The translations under genes and the position numbers were made by a program. A stretch of 64,000 nt of DNA from Coffea arabica (taxonomy: Eukaryota > Streptophyta > Magnoliopsida > Gentianales > Rubiaceae): contig NC_092312.1 of assembly GCF_036785885.1 (NCBI RefSeq), positions 11,674,001 through 11,738,000 of the forward strand, in the 5' to 3' direction. The notes beneath the pieces were generated by a model. That model worked only from the letters and a program-made list of their open reading frames with translations. It was not told the origin of the DNA and did no database searches. This document shows, one piece after another, positions 36,561 to 48,600 of the stretch. Numbering within the stretch: position 1 is the first letter of the stretch; each line of letters starts with the position of its first letter.

Positions 36561-39423
36561 TTGCATGGCTGATATTGAAGAAATGGCAGCATCAAGTTTT
36601 CAATTTCTTGAACGGCATTACATTATGAAGAGCATATATATAATGATACATACACCTTGCTGATTGGGTTTTCAACCGCTCATGATAGCTCAATTTCAGG
36701 TAATGTTTTCGAGGCTGCCTAGTACATTTGATTCAATTCCTTGTAGTGTCACTTACTGCGGTTAGTCATCACTCACCAGGTAAATATGCAGTTATTCAAC
36801 TCTTCATATTATGTTAACAGCCTTGTTGTCACGGCGAAGTGGTTTAGTAGCAACATAGACTTCACTTTAAGGTGTTTAAGCAGTTATTTGACCCCTAACT
36901 AGCCTCTTGGGGATCATATATATTGCTGTTTGATATGACACCTTTATTTTCCGTACTCTAGATATCAGAACATTCCAAGTTAGGTATGGAATTGACGCGA
37001 GATATATTGTACTTGGGTGGGTTTGACACTTATCCAAAAATGATGAATTGAATTTTTATCAAGTGGTGAACAACTCTTGTACCCCTAGGCGTGGAGGGAT
37101 TCTCTCACTGCCTGCCAACACCTGTATATCAGATTTCACATGGGAGTCCTTGTCAAATGTTTAAGAGGTGAATCCTCCTTGCATGCCCTACAATGCCCGA
37201 TCTGATTCTTGCATCTGCCTTCATCAATGAACGTGGTACAATCAACCACTAGTAATTTCATTTTAGTCCCTACATATCAAGGGCCAAGCTACAGCTTCTT
37301 GATTGGGATAAGTAGTTTATTGTACTCTGGTTCGACTCTCATGGCCCATGAAATTATGTCTCTCAATTATGTAATATGAAGAATATTCAACCTGAAAAAG
37401 CTTCCAACCAAGAGATAACCTGAGAAGGGTATCAACTTGATAATTCAAGATGTCCTTTTTCCAGCTGAATCAGCTTGATGCGTAGCTTACATCATTCTGG
37501 CAAATCCATTATTCTTATCCGAAAATGGATGCAATTGTATCAAATGCTGACAATCCATTTGTCAGACACTGAAAGATTTGCAACGCTGATCATCTGCTGT
37601 GATAGGATATCATGTAAAATGAGAAGAAAAGTATGAAGATGACAATTTGCGATTTGGGCTCGTTTTGCGCAATCTTTGAAGAGAATTAGAGCTTCCAATG
37701 CGCAACATTTTGGCTTCTTGTGTCTTCCATTTCAGTACGAGATCTATAATTATTATTGTTCAGTTCAATCGATCCTTGCTATCAGAGACAGGACTTCTAA
37801 AGAAAATGCTAAAAACCGAGGGGGTAGTTGGATTATGGAACTAACTTGGGGGTTTGGTACATTGGATGAAACTTTTTTAGAATGGCCACACATCTATGCA
37901 AAAGGATAAGTTCACAGTGGAAGTTTATCAAACATTCACTCCATTTGGATTAGCTATTTTTAAAATTGTTTTTGAAATATTTTACTGTAATAATGTATAT
38001 AAAAAATTTTCACTATAAATGTTTTTTGTGATATTTTTGAAATACATTTTTTGAGATATTTTTAAAGTTAAAATATATTTTAGTGTATTTTTTAAAAATT
38101 AATACTATCACTCGCCACCTCCGCCACCTCTTGCCAACTCCTCCTCCTCTTTTCTTTTTCTCCTCCCCTCCTTCTTTCTCGTCCTCCCTCTTCCTCATCC
38201 TCCCTTCTCCTTTCCTTCCCTTTTCCTGCCATATCCCCGTCCCTCCCCTCCTTCCCACTCCTTGATCTAGTCATGGACAGTTCAGGGAGGGGGAGGCAGG
38301 GATTGTGGCGGGAAAGGAAAGGGGAAGAGAGAAGGGGAGGAGAAGAGGAGGAAAAAGAAGGTAGAAGAAGAGAGAGGATATTTTTAGAGTTATTTTTGTT
38401 TATATATTACTATAATATAATATATGAAAAGCTTGTTGTTCAAAAAATGGGAAATCCAAATAGAGCCATATTATTATGAAATACAGCAAATATGAAAGGG
38501 TTAAATTGAAAAAAAAATACATGGACCACAAAGTTATAAAGAACATGAGAAATCTATAAGCATGATCCATATCCAAAAAAAAAAAAAAAAATCTTCAACG
38601 CATGATAATGATTGATGACTGCAAAATAATTCCATCACATAAGGTGCACAACACACCAACATCTAGATAAAGAGTGTTGAACGACCTATGATCTGCCGAC
38701 ATTTTTGGTATGTTAACTATATGATAAGTAAGAGTTTAATCTAACATCAGAACTAAGCCTATGTTCGCATCATTTATAACATTTAATCAAACCCGTGCTA
38801 AAGCTCCACTAGAATCCTTTTGATCTTTGACCGCAATTTCGCTCGACTTTCTTGGTTGGAGATCAAGAATTTCGCCATTTTAATTAACCCCTTCATTCTC
38901 CTGAGAAATAAACAATCGTAAGAGAAAAGGCAAACGGAGCTAGGGAAAATTAAACTTAGAGCCAAAAACTATAAGCTCCAAGAAGGTCTCCTAATTAACC
39001 AAAGACCTAGTGCAAGATCTTAATTTTTGGAATCAAGATCTTACACGAGTATTGAGAAACATGTTTAGAGATTGAAATTAAAAAAAAAAAAAAAAAAGGT
39101 TTTATGTTCGTTTCATAAGCTTGACTGGCCAATCTATCCGCATATTCTCCGATGGCCAACATGGAATCAAATTGCAAAACTAAGCACAGAAACAAGTTGT
39201 AGTCTCAAGTTCTTCTATGGCAGGATCAAAGTTCGAGCAGAAACGAAAACCATCCAAGACTTGGCAAAAATTGTGGGTATTACCACAGATCATCATATAT
39301 TACATACCATGTCGTAACAATCGAAGGTTATTGACATGCCTCTGAGATCCATTTGTACAAAGAGGTCAGGGGAGGAGGAATACCTAAGCTAGACATTTTC
39401 GTCATCGATGCTAAAGCACAAGA
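36561..39423. other. Intergenic between PPR copy 2 and the RING ligase
   Basis: 3' flank of PPR copy 2, then a foldback element (37940-38465) and AT-rich DNA with poly(A) runs near 38574 and 39078. No gene was recognised. The frames at 37676-37909 and 38013-38479 are explained by chance or by the purine/pyrimidine tracts. Confidence 0.5.
37940..38465. mobile_element. Foldback MITE with polypyrimidine/polypurine core
   Basis: Outer ends are CCATTTGGATTAGC (left) and GGAAATCCAAATAGAG (right), which are inverted to each other. Inside lie a C/T-rich tract (about 38108-38262) and a G/A-rich tract (about 38280-38378) whose reverse complements resemble each other (TCCTTTCCTTCCC versus GGGAAAGGAAAGGGG). 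The whole can fold into one long hairpin. The ends belong to the same loose TTTGGATT group as several other elements here. Confidence 0.65.
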
Positions 39424-40146
39424 TTAGAATACAAAAAGGCACAATAGAATCCAATAGAAGAGAAAAACTGATATTCTATTTAAAGATTTGTGAGCTTGTA
39501 TCTCCTGCCTTCTCACCCTGGGGCTGGCACTTCCCTCTGCATGGTATGAATTGGGAAATGTATAAAAGCTCTCCCAGTTACCAAATGCCCTAGCATATAT
39601 CATCTCTCCATAGTTTCCATTCATAGGATGACAAACCGCCAGTGGGACCGTTAGTGCAGGTGAACTGGAATCCTCACTCTCACTCGGGGCTGTCGGCTCA
39701 GTTTGTAGATTCAGGTAAGGACTGTTAGATGGCAGCTGTTGGCGAAGATTGGCGGAAGTCGTCTGAGCTAGTCTAGCAGATGCGTTTGGTCTAGGAGGTA
39801 TTGCCATGATCTTACTTGAAGAGGTCACTTTGTCGTCAGACACAGGTTCAGAGAGGCTTCGGCCACGGCCATAAAGGGGCACAAGGGATTCTTGGGAAAT
39901 TTCGGCCTTGCAAATTGGGCAGTATGTGCACTCATCTTGAGTAAGAGAAGACATCTGCAACTCTAGCCACTTATAAATGCAGGGCCAACAGTAGAGGTGC
40001 CCACAGAAGGTAACAACTGGATCGTTCGCTGATTCTAAGCAGATGCTACAATCAAAGCAGGCAGATGCCCTCTCGGAGTCTGCTATTTTTGAAGCGGGGA
40101 TGGATTTCAAATCTTGTGCCAGCTGTTGCTCAAATTCCATAGCCAT
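39424..40146 (-). CDS. RMA-type RING membrane-anchor E3 ubiquitin ligase
   Basis: A single coding exon of 240 residues. The C3HC4 RING is near the N-terminus: CSIC (33-36), C48-G-H50, YCWPC (C53, C56) and CPIC (76-79), with the KWLELQ segment between. The middle is Ser/Pro-rich and the last about 16 residues (ISVFLFYWILLCLFVF) form a C-terminal membrane anchor. This is the plan of Arabidopsis RMA1-3 (RMA1 about 249 aa), ER-anchored ligases that work with E2 enzymes in ER-associated degradation and aquaporin turnover. The start is ATG 40146, giving MAMEFEQQL; a second ATG is at 40140. An acceptor-like TTTTCAG ends at 40184 on the minus strand, so a 5' UTR intron probably runs to about 41222. 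Which RMA subtype it is cannot be decided by eye. Confidence 0.93.
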   Translation of the reverse strand: MAMEFEQQLAQDLKSIPASKIADSERASACFDCSICLESANDPVVTFCGHLYCWPCIYKWLELQMSSLTQDECTYCPICKAEISQESLVPLYGRGRSLSEPVSDDKVTSSSKIMAIPPRPNASARLAQTTSANLRQQLPSNSPYLNLQTEPTAPSESEDSSSPALTVPLAVCHPMNGNYGEMIYARAFGNWESFYTFPNSYHAEGSASPRVRRQEIQAHKSLNRISVFLFYWILLCLFVF

Positions 40147-41222
40147 GATTTGACAATCTTCTATCAGCCTAGGATTGTTTTGTCTGAAAAGAGACAATCA
40201 GAAAACAACAATGTTTTTTTTTAGTGCCTCGAGAGATTAGCATTCGTAAACCGAAAACACAAGTAGAGGTCAAAAGAGCATCAAGATTGCATATGGAGAC
40301 CAACAAGTCAAGACATGGCTAAAAGATGCTTGACGGCCAAATAAGTTAGGAAGAGATGAGAAAATGCATCTTTCTTGGGTACAAGTACAGCTCAGTATGT
40401 TTAGTCGTGTTTGGTGGTTGGGTGTTTAAAAAATATCCAAAAACATGTTGCATGAATCAACATAACTAAAGGGCCCATCAGCACGAATTTAGTAAACAAA
40501 CAAAGGATGGAGGCAGGCCTCCAAAAGATAATACATGTGATCCTTGACAGAAGACTCCTTCAAATTTCTGAATACTAGCAGCTCTTTAGTTTATTTTTTT
40601 TTTTCATAAATGAATCTCCAATTAAGAGAAAGATTTCCATCTCAACACCCTAGTGATCAACCAAATTGAAGACATTGAAAAGTTACAGGGAAAACTAGAA
40701 AGGTAAAAGGGCTTGGCTTCTGTTTCAGACAGGCGACAAAATTGGCAAGCAAAGCATAGAAGTTTCAGACATACATATAATTCCCAAGTGGTCCTATACA
40801 CTATACAGTAGCATATCTTGTAAAATTTAAGAGAAAAATCAAATCTTGAAGATCTCCGCAGAAATCAATTCAAATACTACCTTAATACCCTTCATCCATG
40901 CAAAATCACCAACATCTATCCCAATAATTCGTTTCAATTCGCATACTAATAACCAACTAAAAAGCTCAGCATCACAATTCACAAGCAAAAACCAATCCTT
41001 AAAGAAATGGATCTAAGTGAATATTCCGCATTAACTTACAGAAAATTAAATTTTACATTAACATGATCTTCAACAACTATGCAAAATTAGTCTCTTGCTC
41101 CAACATGTTAACGTAAAACTTGCAGAGCTACCACATAAGGCCAATACAAAAGTTCCCCAGACTAACAAAAGAAAAAAAATACTAGCCAAGGATACACAAT
41201 AAAGATGATCAAGGATACACAC

Positions 41223-41475
41223 CTAAAAAAAAAAAAAATTGATGGATCCTTGTTCCAAGAAGGAGCTGTTCAGCTTTCCAGTGCTTCAATGGCTCTTCTT
41301 GAGAGAAGATCTGATAAATCTGGAGTTGTTCAGAGAATCTCAGGAGAAACCCAGTAGAATTTTTTCAGGAAAAAATGAGAATGAGTGTAAACTTGATGAA
41401 GTTAAGGTGGGGGAGCGGAGGACGGTGGTGGTGGTTGGCAGTTGATGAGCTGATGGCCTTACTCTTTGGGGAGTC
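41223..41475 (-). other. Probable 5' UTR exon of the RING ligase gene
   Basis: On the minus strand this stretch is pyrimidine-rich like a plant leader and ends in a long T run plus TAG followed by GTGTGTATCC, a usable donor. Together with the acceptor at 40184 it implies a non-coding first exon and a 1 kb leader intron. This is an inference from signals only. Confidence 0.4.
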
Positions 41476-41498
41476 TTGGGAGTTAATAGGGGGCTAAA

Positions 41499-41508
41499 AT
41501 ATATATAC
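41499..41508 (-). promoter_or_regulatory. TATA box of the RING ligase gene
   Basis: GTATATATATTTT on the minus strand, about 30 bases upstream of the proposed leader exon. Confidence 0.45.
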
Positions 41509-42450
41509 ACAGGTGAAGAATTTCTCAACAGGGGAAACTAGTGGAGTTGTATTTTTTATTTTCTTTAATTTTTTTTTTTGTGGTGCCGTTTGTTTGATGG
41601 GCTGACGTGGCATTTTGTTACGGGTGAGAACGAGGAAATACACGTGCGCTACAGTCTATGTGTTATATTGTCCTTGTCACCGGTAGCCAAATCCAGGACG
41701 AAGCTTCTATTTTCTTTTTCTTTTTGTTACTTTCTAAGATAATATTAAATGGCTAAAATGTGACTTTTTATGCTTACTCGGTTAAAATCTCAGAAGGTGG
41801 TCGTGTTTTTTTATTTACCTATGTGGTGTATATATTTTTCGAAAAGTATATTTAGATTATTTACTAATTTTTCCTTGGAACCACAAAAATTTAATAATAT
41901 AGCTAAATATGTGCGTGGATCAAGCAGTATAAGTGTATAACTTATAAATAAGCAGTATATTTGCAAGCAGTACAAAAATAATGTACAAAAGAGAAATTAA
42001 AAAAAAGAAAACCACCAAAAGAGATCGAAAGACAGTATGCTCACATCGTTTCAAACATCGAAAAGACTTATCCAGTTAAATAATTTGATTATATTTTAAT
42101 TATGTACTAGTTTTTAGCCCCGTTATATGAATGGGACTGCATATAATTTGTTGAATGATTTTAAAAAACAAAAATGATAAGTTGATTGAGAACAAGATTT
42201 AGTAAGGTATAATCGAAATGAATATATATAAGGCAAAAATTAATAAATTGATTGAAAGTTATTATAAATAAGGAAGTAAAAAAAAAAGAAAATTAAATGT
42301 TACAGCAAAAAGATAGATAATTAAAAATAAAAAAAATACCAAACATTAAAGAGATCCACATGGCAAAAAGATAAATAATCCATTTGTCAGAACGTGGATA
42401 TATCCAGTTCAACAAGTTACCATATATGTAACTAACTGAAAACATCATTT

Positions 42451-42457
<7 letters not shown>

Positions 42458-42495
<38 letters not shown>
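42458..42495. repeat. (AT)n microsatellite
   Basis: About 19 uninterrupted AT units, the longest dinucleotide array in the window. Confidence 0.92.
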
Positions 42496-42497
<2 letters not shown>

Positions 42498-42675
42498 CAA
42501 TTTTCTATACACTAGCACTATATATAGTTTAATCATTGGATGCATAATACATAATTTATATTTAAATTTAAAACTCAAATTTTGTATATATATCATGCAT
42601 CTAACTATAATAGTGTATAATATAAGAATAATTCATACACGCGTGTGTGTGTGATATATCAACATAATATAAATT

Positions 42676-42831
42676 AAGGTCTTGTTTGAATTGTAATTTT
42701 CTGTAGTTTTTATTAAAAAAATGTACTATAGTGATTATTTGATATATGTGAGATAAAAAATTGATTAAAAAATATGTTCATAGAAAACATAAAATTTTTT
42801 TTGATGAAAATTGACTTTCCAAATAAGGCCC
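42676..42831. repeat. MITE-like element of the GTTTGAATTGTAATTTT family
   Basis: Left end AAGGTCTTGTTTGAATTG and right end CTTTCCAAATAAGGCC are partly inverted. The core TTTGATATATGTGAGATAAAA and ATGTTCATAGAAAACATAAAA recurs, diverged, in the element at 48265-48600. Confidence 0.55.
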
Positions 42832-44938
42832 AAGGCTTAGCATTATGATTTTACCTTCCAAGTTACACGCTTCATATACCTTTTTTTTTTCTCTCTCAAT
42901 TTTCTATCTTAAACTTTTACTTTATGCTCCTAGTTAACTCTCAACAGCGCAAAGAAACACACGCATCCAGAATCTGAAGTAACCCCACAAGTTTACTCAA
43001 AAGACAATTGCTTTATGCTCTTAGTTAAAGATACTTGCGTTTGCGGAGTATATTTTCCTTTTTAGTAAATAGTTCTCGAAATTAAAATTCGACGAAGTTG
43101 AAGTTCGTATGGAAATGATTTTGAGCCAAAATTGGTAAATACGCTTAGAAGAAATGATATACTACACGAAAAGAAAACGCGGGCGCGAAGGAGAGGTCGC
43201 CCTCAATTAAATGGTGACATTGACGATCAAAATTACTACGTTTGTCATAGTACCACGAGTCGGGGGGATGGGTCCTTAACGGCATTTGAATTGATCAGTG
43301 TAGTACTGTAGTGGTATGAATTATGATGGAAGTTTGACGGGACCAGAGGACCTGCCTGCTTAATTCTGCTGCTTCTAGTTCTAGATCGCCTTTTACAAGT
43401 CTCTGCAGTGGCTCTTCTAGAAGATTGATCTTTGACAAAAGATATCCATCAAATTTCTCTCTCACATCGTTCACGGCAATTAATTTTCATGCCTCAGCCT
43501 CACCACTCATCCACTGAAGTTCGGTCCCATACTACTTTGAATCTAACATTTAATGATCGTTGATCAATCGCCTTTGGGAGGAATTTGTTGACAATATTCC
43601 TTCAATTTCGTTAAATAAATTTTTTTCATCGTTTACTTTTAAAATATTAACTTTAAATTCCTTATAAATTTAAGTTAGTAAAATTTGGTCAAAATCTAAA
43701 TTTTCGACCATTTTTTAGCCTGAAATCATCGTATAATTCACATACAATCATTTTTTATGTATAACAAAAGTCAAATTTCACTTGTTTAGTGACAAAAATG
43801 AATACTATAAATTGGATCATATCCAATCTTTTTTAGGAAAAAAATGTAATTTGGATTAGAGTCTATTTTCTAGGAGTAAAGATAAATACAGATCGGATCA
43901 TTTTGTTTAATGACAAATGAAATCTAATTTTTTGCTCTGAAAAAAAAATAATGTTGTTATAGGTCTTGTGACGGATTCAGGGTGTCAGAAACCTAAATTG
44001 AGATCAAATTTTATCAACTTAATTTGCTAAAGGATATAAGGTTACTATTTTAAAAGTGAATGACGAAACAATTCATTTGATGAAATGTGAGACATATTTT
44101 GAACCATTTTCCTTTTTATTTCTTTACCTTTTTTTTTTTTTTTACAAACATCATAATTTCAGAGCACTAATGACAATAAAATACAACCATACAACAAATT
44201 TGAAAAACTAACAATGATTACAACACACTGAAAAATTAACAAAGATTACGGTCGAATGTTTCAAAATATATTCCAAATTTGGATAAAACTCATGCACAGT
44301 CCAATTGACATATCAGCATTTCTTCAATTACTAGTTAACCACTTCAAATTGAATATCAGGTTGAGAAAAGTGGCATAATAAAATAAATTTCAGATCTAAC
44401 AAAGATCGTATTTTGAAAATGAAAGGTGAGACATTTCAAGTAACGATACATTACAGCCATTTGACAATAATGTTTAACATATTAATGCATAATTGGAAAT
44501 TGTAATTATTGTCTTTATCTTGTAGCAGATAAAATCTCAGCTACCAAGGCACCTTCATAGCATCAATATTTGGCCTAATGATTTAATTACTTTTACTTCA
44601 TACTCACTTGGCCCCTTCAAAGTGTGAATTTGACAAAAGAGTTAAAACTCTTATCCACTCAATCATTAATTATAAAAAAAAAATTAAGCTTATTATAATT
44701 GGAATTTAAACACCCTTTTGGAGATCACAATGTCACATCCAAGGCTCCCGGAAGGCAGGTACACAAGGAGAGTAGCTGTGTACTCATATAACACACAGCC
44801 TCTTCATGTCTTAAATTCGCATATTTACTTTCACATAAAGGGTTCATAAAAGAACCTATAGAACACAGGACACATGATAACCAACTCTCTTTAGTGGAGT
44901 TGGCCGCTGCCTTTAGCATAGGATGGTAGGTCAAGGAT

Positions 44939-45110
44939 TGGGTCTGTTTGGATTGTGAATTATTAGAGATATTTTTACTGTAGCACTTTTTGTGATGTGA
45001 TGTATGTGAGATAAAAAGGTAATTGGGAAGGTAAAAAGGTGTATTGGAAATTGTAATGATGACGTAAGCAAATAAATTTAGGGAAATAAAGCTCAATCCA
45101 AACAAACCCA
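44939..45110. mobile_element. TGGGTCTGTTTGGATTG-ended MITE
   Basis: 172 bp, starting TGGGTCTGTTTGGATTG and ending CAATCCAAACAAACCCA, terminal inverted repeats of about 17 bp. Its interior (TACTGTAGCACTTTTTGTGA, TGTATGTGAGATAAAAAGG) is the inverted copy of the element in the HSF intron (26401-26582). Confidence 0.85.
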
Positions 45111-45799
45111 ATATTTGCCTCCTATCAAAAAATTGCCACTTAATATGAGTTTACTTAAGATTTAAGCACTAAGAACTGACCAAGAAAATAAACAACATGT
45201 ATATGTAGGCGCGCACACACATAATATATGTACATGTATTATGCTTTTCTTGTAAAAACTAACATCATTCATCGAGATTGAGGAGTGTCTAGTAAATGGA
45301 TATGAGGGGTAGGATTGGATTTGGTTATAACCTAAATCCATTGTTTGGTGTATTGTGAGAATTATATGAGAATGAATCAAAGTAGTATTAAATTTTGCCA
45401 TCTATCATTCTCTACTTGTAGCTTGAGTTTCAAATTAATAAACCCTTTAATGGTTGAAAATCTTTCCACTTCCGGACCAACACAAGTAAGGGGGAATGGC
45501 CGAAAAACCTCATTAAGATTTAAGAGCTTGTTTCTCAAGAGTACAATTCGATATTATATCTCGGTTTTAACAAACTTGAAGAAGCAAGAGTTGTTCTCAA
45601 ACCTATTGAACGACCTTTGCCATTAATCCTTAAAAGCAAGTCACACAAAGCCCACAAATACATTTTAAAAAATACTACTAATAGATTACGATCACAAAAA
45701 ATTACAAAAACAGATTATAACAGGCCAAATAATAGAGAGGTGCAAACCTGAACCAGTAGTATACTACTGCGGACAAAATCGATTCATTCTTGCAGCCGG

Positions 45800-45937
45800 C
45801 TAACACATGATATAATCCTCAACAGCTCGCCCCGCCCTTGGTGACATTTGTAGTGGTTGGCGATTCCTTTTGTAAGCATCGCATGCCTCGCAGCAAACCT
45901 TTACGGCTCTATCACCCAATTTGACGCGTACTACCAT
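45800..45937 (-). other. 45-codon open frame in a less AT-rich island (uncertain)
   Basis: ATG at 45937 to TAG at 45800. The peptide begins MVVRVKLGDRAVKVCCEACD and ends AVEDYIMC, with four cysteines. It sits beside another non-AT-rich stretch (45996-46193). It could be a relic exon of a transposon or host gene, or chance. No family was recognised. Confidence 0.15.
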
Positions 45938-45995
45938 ACCAAGTGCGTTTCTTTCTTTTTTAAATAAAAAGTTTGGATGAATCTGGCGCTGATTA

Positions 45996-46200
45996 TCATA
46001 ACAGTCTCTCCGAAACTGTAGTTGTTACAGATCGTTTATTAACACGATTCTCACATCGACAGTGAGATTCAAATATAATTTTGTAGAGAAGTGGCATATC
46101 CTTACCAGTTGAATCAACTTGTGTTGACAAATCCGTTCCTAGTTCCATCACCCTATTTGATCTGATGCTAAGTCCCTCACAATTAAAGTCCATTTGTGGA
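45996..46200. repeat. Probable transposon-derived fragment
   Basis: The minus strand reads GATATGCCACTTCTCTACAA, then TCTCACTGTCGATGTGAGAA, then an open frame of 65 codons without a family pattern. Its composition differs from the flanks and resembles internal or LTR pieces of degenerate elements. I cannot name the family. Confidence 0.25.
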
Positions 46201-46413
46201 GCACAACATTTAACTGCGACGATCAGTAAACTATGGGATCATAGTAAAAATTAAATAAGGCAATTTTAAAAGAAGAATAGCAAGGGTTTCAAAAAAACCT
46301 TTTGGAATCCAATCCAAATACGTCAAGGAAATATGCAAACTTTGATGGATGCTTGCTTGGTAGGACTACCAAGCAAGTTCCACTTCCACCTTGGTGTCAT
46401 GGCATCAGAAAAT

Positions 46414-47023
46414 CTATGTTTTCAGAACCGGACCGGATAGCGACTCGGCCGAGGTCAGGGGTCAGGGGTCAATGGGTTCGACCGGGGGTCGATAGGGGTC
46501 GAACCGGATGACGTCATAAATAAAAATTATTTTAAAATTAAAATGTTATATATATAATATCTAATAATATATTGATATTAATAAAGGCATATTCATATAT
46601 ATTTGATGTTTCAAATATATTTAACAAGAAAATACAAAGAAATTAGAACAATCAAGTAGCAATTTATATTATTTAATAAATATTAACAAGTTTAGAATTA
46701 AAATTATGAATTTAATTGAAAAATAACATCAAATTTTAGGACAATATTTATAAAGTATCAAATATTTGAGGTATATCAATAAGTTTTAACAATTTAGGGG
46801 GTCAAAACATAATATTAAAAAGTTTGAATTTTTTTTTTAAAAAAATACTGTTGAACCGGAAAAACCGGTTTTTTCCCGGTCAAACCCGGTCAAACCCGGT
46901 TTTTGACCGGCTTTGACCGGGTTTTAAATTTCCGGTTTTCTAATGTGACTCGGACCGGCTACCTGGCCGGTTCCCGGTTCAACCGGTTCGACCGCCCGGT
47001 CCGGTCCGAGTTTGAAAACAGAG
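46414..47023. mobile_element. hAT-like MITE rich in CCGG words, with 8 bp target duplication
   Basis: A 610 bp element flanked by identical 8 bp direct repeats CAGAAAAT (46406-46413 and 47024-47031). Its ends are CTATGTTTTCAGAACCGGACC and the inverted complement of CTCTGTTTTCAAACTCGGACC. GC-rich arms full of GGTCGAACCGG/CCGGTTTTTGACCGG words enclose an AT-rich centre. An 8 bp duplication fits the hAT superfamily. No transposase is encoded. Confidence 0.85.
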
Positions 47024-48264
47024 CAGAAAATATGTGGTTTGCTTCTAGATGGACGTTTTCGTTTTCGACTAGTACTCTCTGACCTATTCAACAAACGAAC
47101 AACATACGTACAGCGCATCTTTTTATGCGAGCAAACCAATCAATATCTTGATACCGCTAGCACAACTAATGGATTAAAAGTACTCCAATCTTTAATAATG
47201 GGTCCGGTTAAAATATATTTTAGGTGTTATAATAATATTAATTAAGAAAGTTAACTCAATATACGAGAGGATAAGTAAAATTAAATAAAAAAAGTATATA
47301 GTGCAAGAAAAAATTATTATTATTAATATGTGCATACATATATATATATGTGTCAGTGGAGGCCCTTTAGAAAAACTCTTTAATAATAACCATTGGATTA
47401 ACTATTATATATCAAATTGACTCGGTGACTTAAGTTTCCAAAGTTGGATGTCATGAGCATCACAGGAATTTCCAAGCAGAAGACCATTTGAAGAAAATAA
47501 CTCCTCCCCAATTTTCTCATCCGGCCACCTTCTAGGAATTCCCTAAAACAAATTGACTTGTTGGTAAACATGTTGATGCAAATTACTTTTGTACTTCTAC
47601 CAATATTAGTCAATAAAGAAAAAAAAAAAAAAAAGCAAACCAGTTGACCGGCAGTTGAAATCATGAACATTCAACTTTTCCCAGCTCCTGCCCTCTCTAA
47701 ACTAATCTGTATTAGAGAGTATTTCTAAATCTGCTACTTAATTAGTCTTGTTTGATTTGAGATCTTAACTTTTAACTTTATTGACTATTGAAAAAAAAAT
47801 ATCTGAAATATAGAAACGAAACAAACCGAACATAAAAAAGTAAAAATACATATAATAAAAAAAATTTAATTATTCAAAATCAGAATATAAAATCAGGTAA
47901 CGGGATTTAAGTGAGAGCAGGCCCTGTGCGTGTAGCATGAATTTCATTAGATTTTAGAATCCCATGCATCTCCATCTTCAAAAGGCGACGGTTGCGGGCC
48001 AAGAACGTTAAACGTGGAGTTATCGTATAAAAAAAAATATACTACATATCTATGAAAAAGGATCAGTTGATCTTTCTAGCTCCTTGTACCTTGGCATGGG
48101 CAGTCGTGAATAGACAAAGAAAAACCTACCATTAATGAATTTTATAATTAATGGAATTGACGGAAATGGGGAAAGTTTCAAAGATCCAAGTGAGATTTTC
48201 TTCTCCTATTACAGCATCCTCTGTTAGCATGCCTCCAAAAAGTGAAAGTTAACGTCCAGCTCCC

Positions 48265-48600
48265 GTTTAGATGTGATTCATTAACTGTTACTTTTAGAAA
48301 TTTTTGTAGAAAATTATATTGTAATAATTTGATATATGTAAGTTAAAAATGTGATTAAAAAAATTAATAAATCTTATATATACTGACAGTGTATAATACA
48401 CTGTCACCACTTGATTCATGACATCTCTGTAAAAGTTGAATTTCAAATTTAAATTTTGTATAGCTATCAATTATCTAACGCTGGCTCACAGTGTATATAT
48501 TTTCTATGTAGGAAAAATTAATCTTTAAAAAGTATGTTTATAGAAAACGTAAAAAAAATGTTTTGCGAAAAAATCACAAATTTAATCGGTTGAAAAGATT
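48265..48600. mobile_element. MITE interrupted by a second MITE
   Basis: The outer element shares TTTGATATATGTAAGTTAAAAA and TATGTTTATAGAAAACGT with the uninterrupted relative at 42676-42831. Between these halves lies an inserted block at 48369-48512 flanked by the direct repeat AAAAATTAAT. Confidence 0.65.
48369..48512. mobile_element. Inner 144 bp MITE with 10 bp direct repeats
   Basis: Bounded by AAAAATTAAT at 48359-48368 and 48513-48522. It contains ACTGACAGTGTATAATACACT and TTCAAATTTAAATTTTGTAT. A diverged relative with TTTAAATTTAAAACTCAAATTTTGTAT lies at about 42510-42625. A 9-10 bp duplication is typical of Mutator-type elements. Confidence 0.6.

Noticed and set aside
37328-37345. GGTTCGACTC word resembling a tRNA T arm
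   Set aside because: The flanking bases do not form a T stem and no cloverleaf or acceptor pairing was found.
38013-38479. Arg/Glu/Gly-rich frames on both strands
   Set aside because: Translations of the polypurine/polypyrimidine arms of the foldback element.
44725-45111. 128-codon minus-strand frame
   Set aside because: Its first part is the MITE at 44939-45110 and its codon pattern matches no family.
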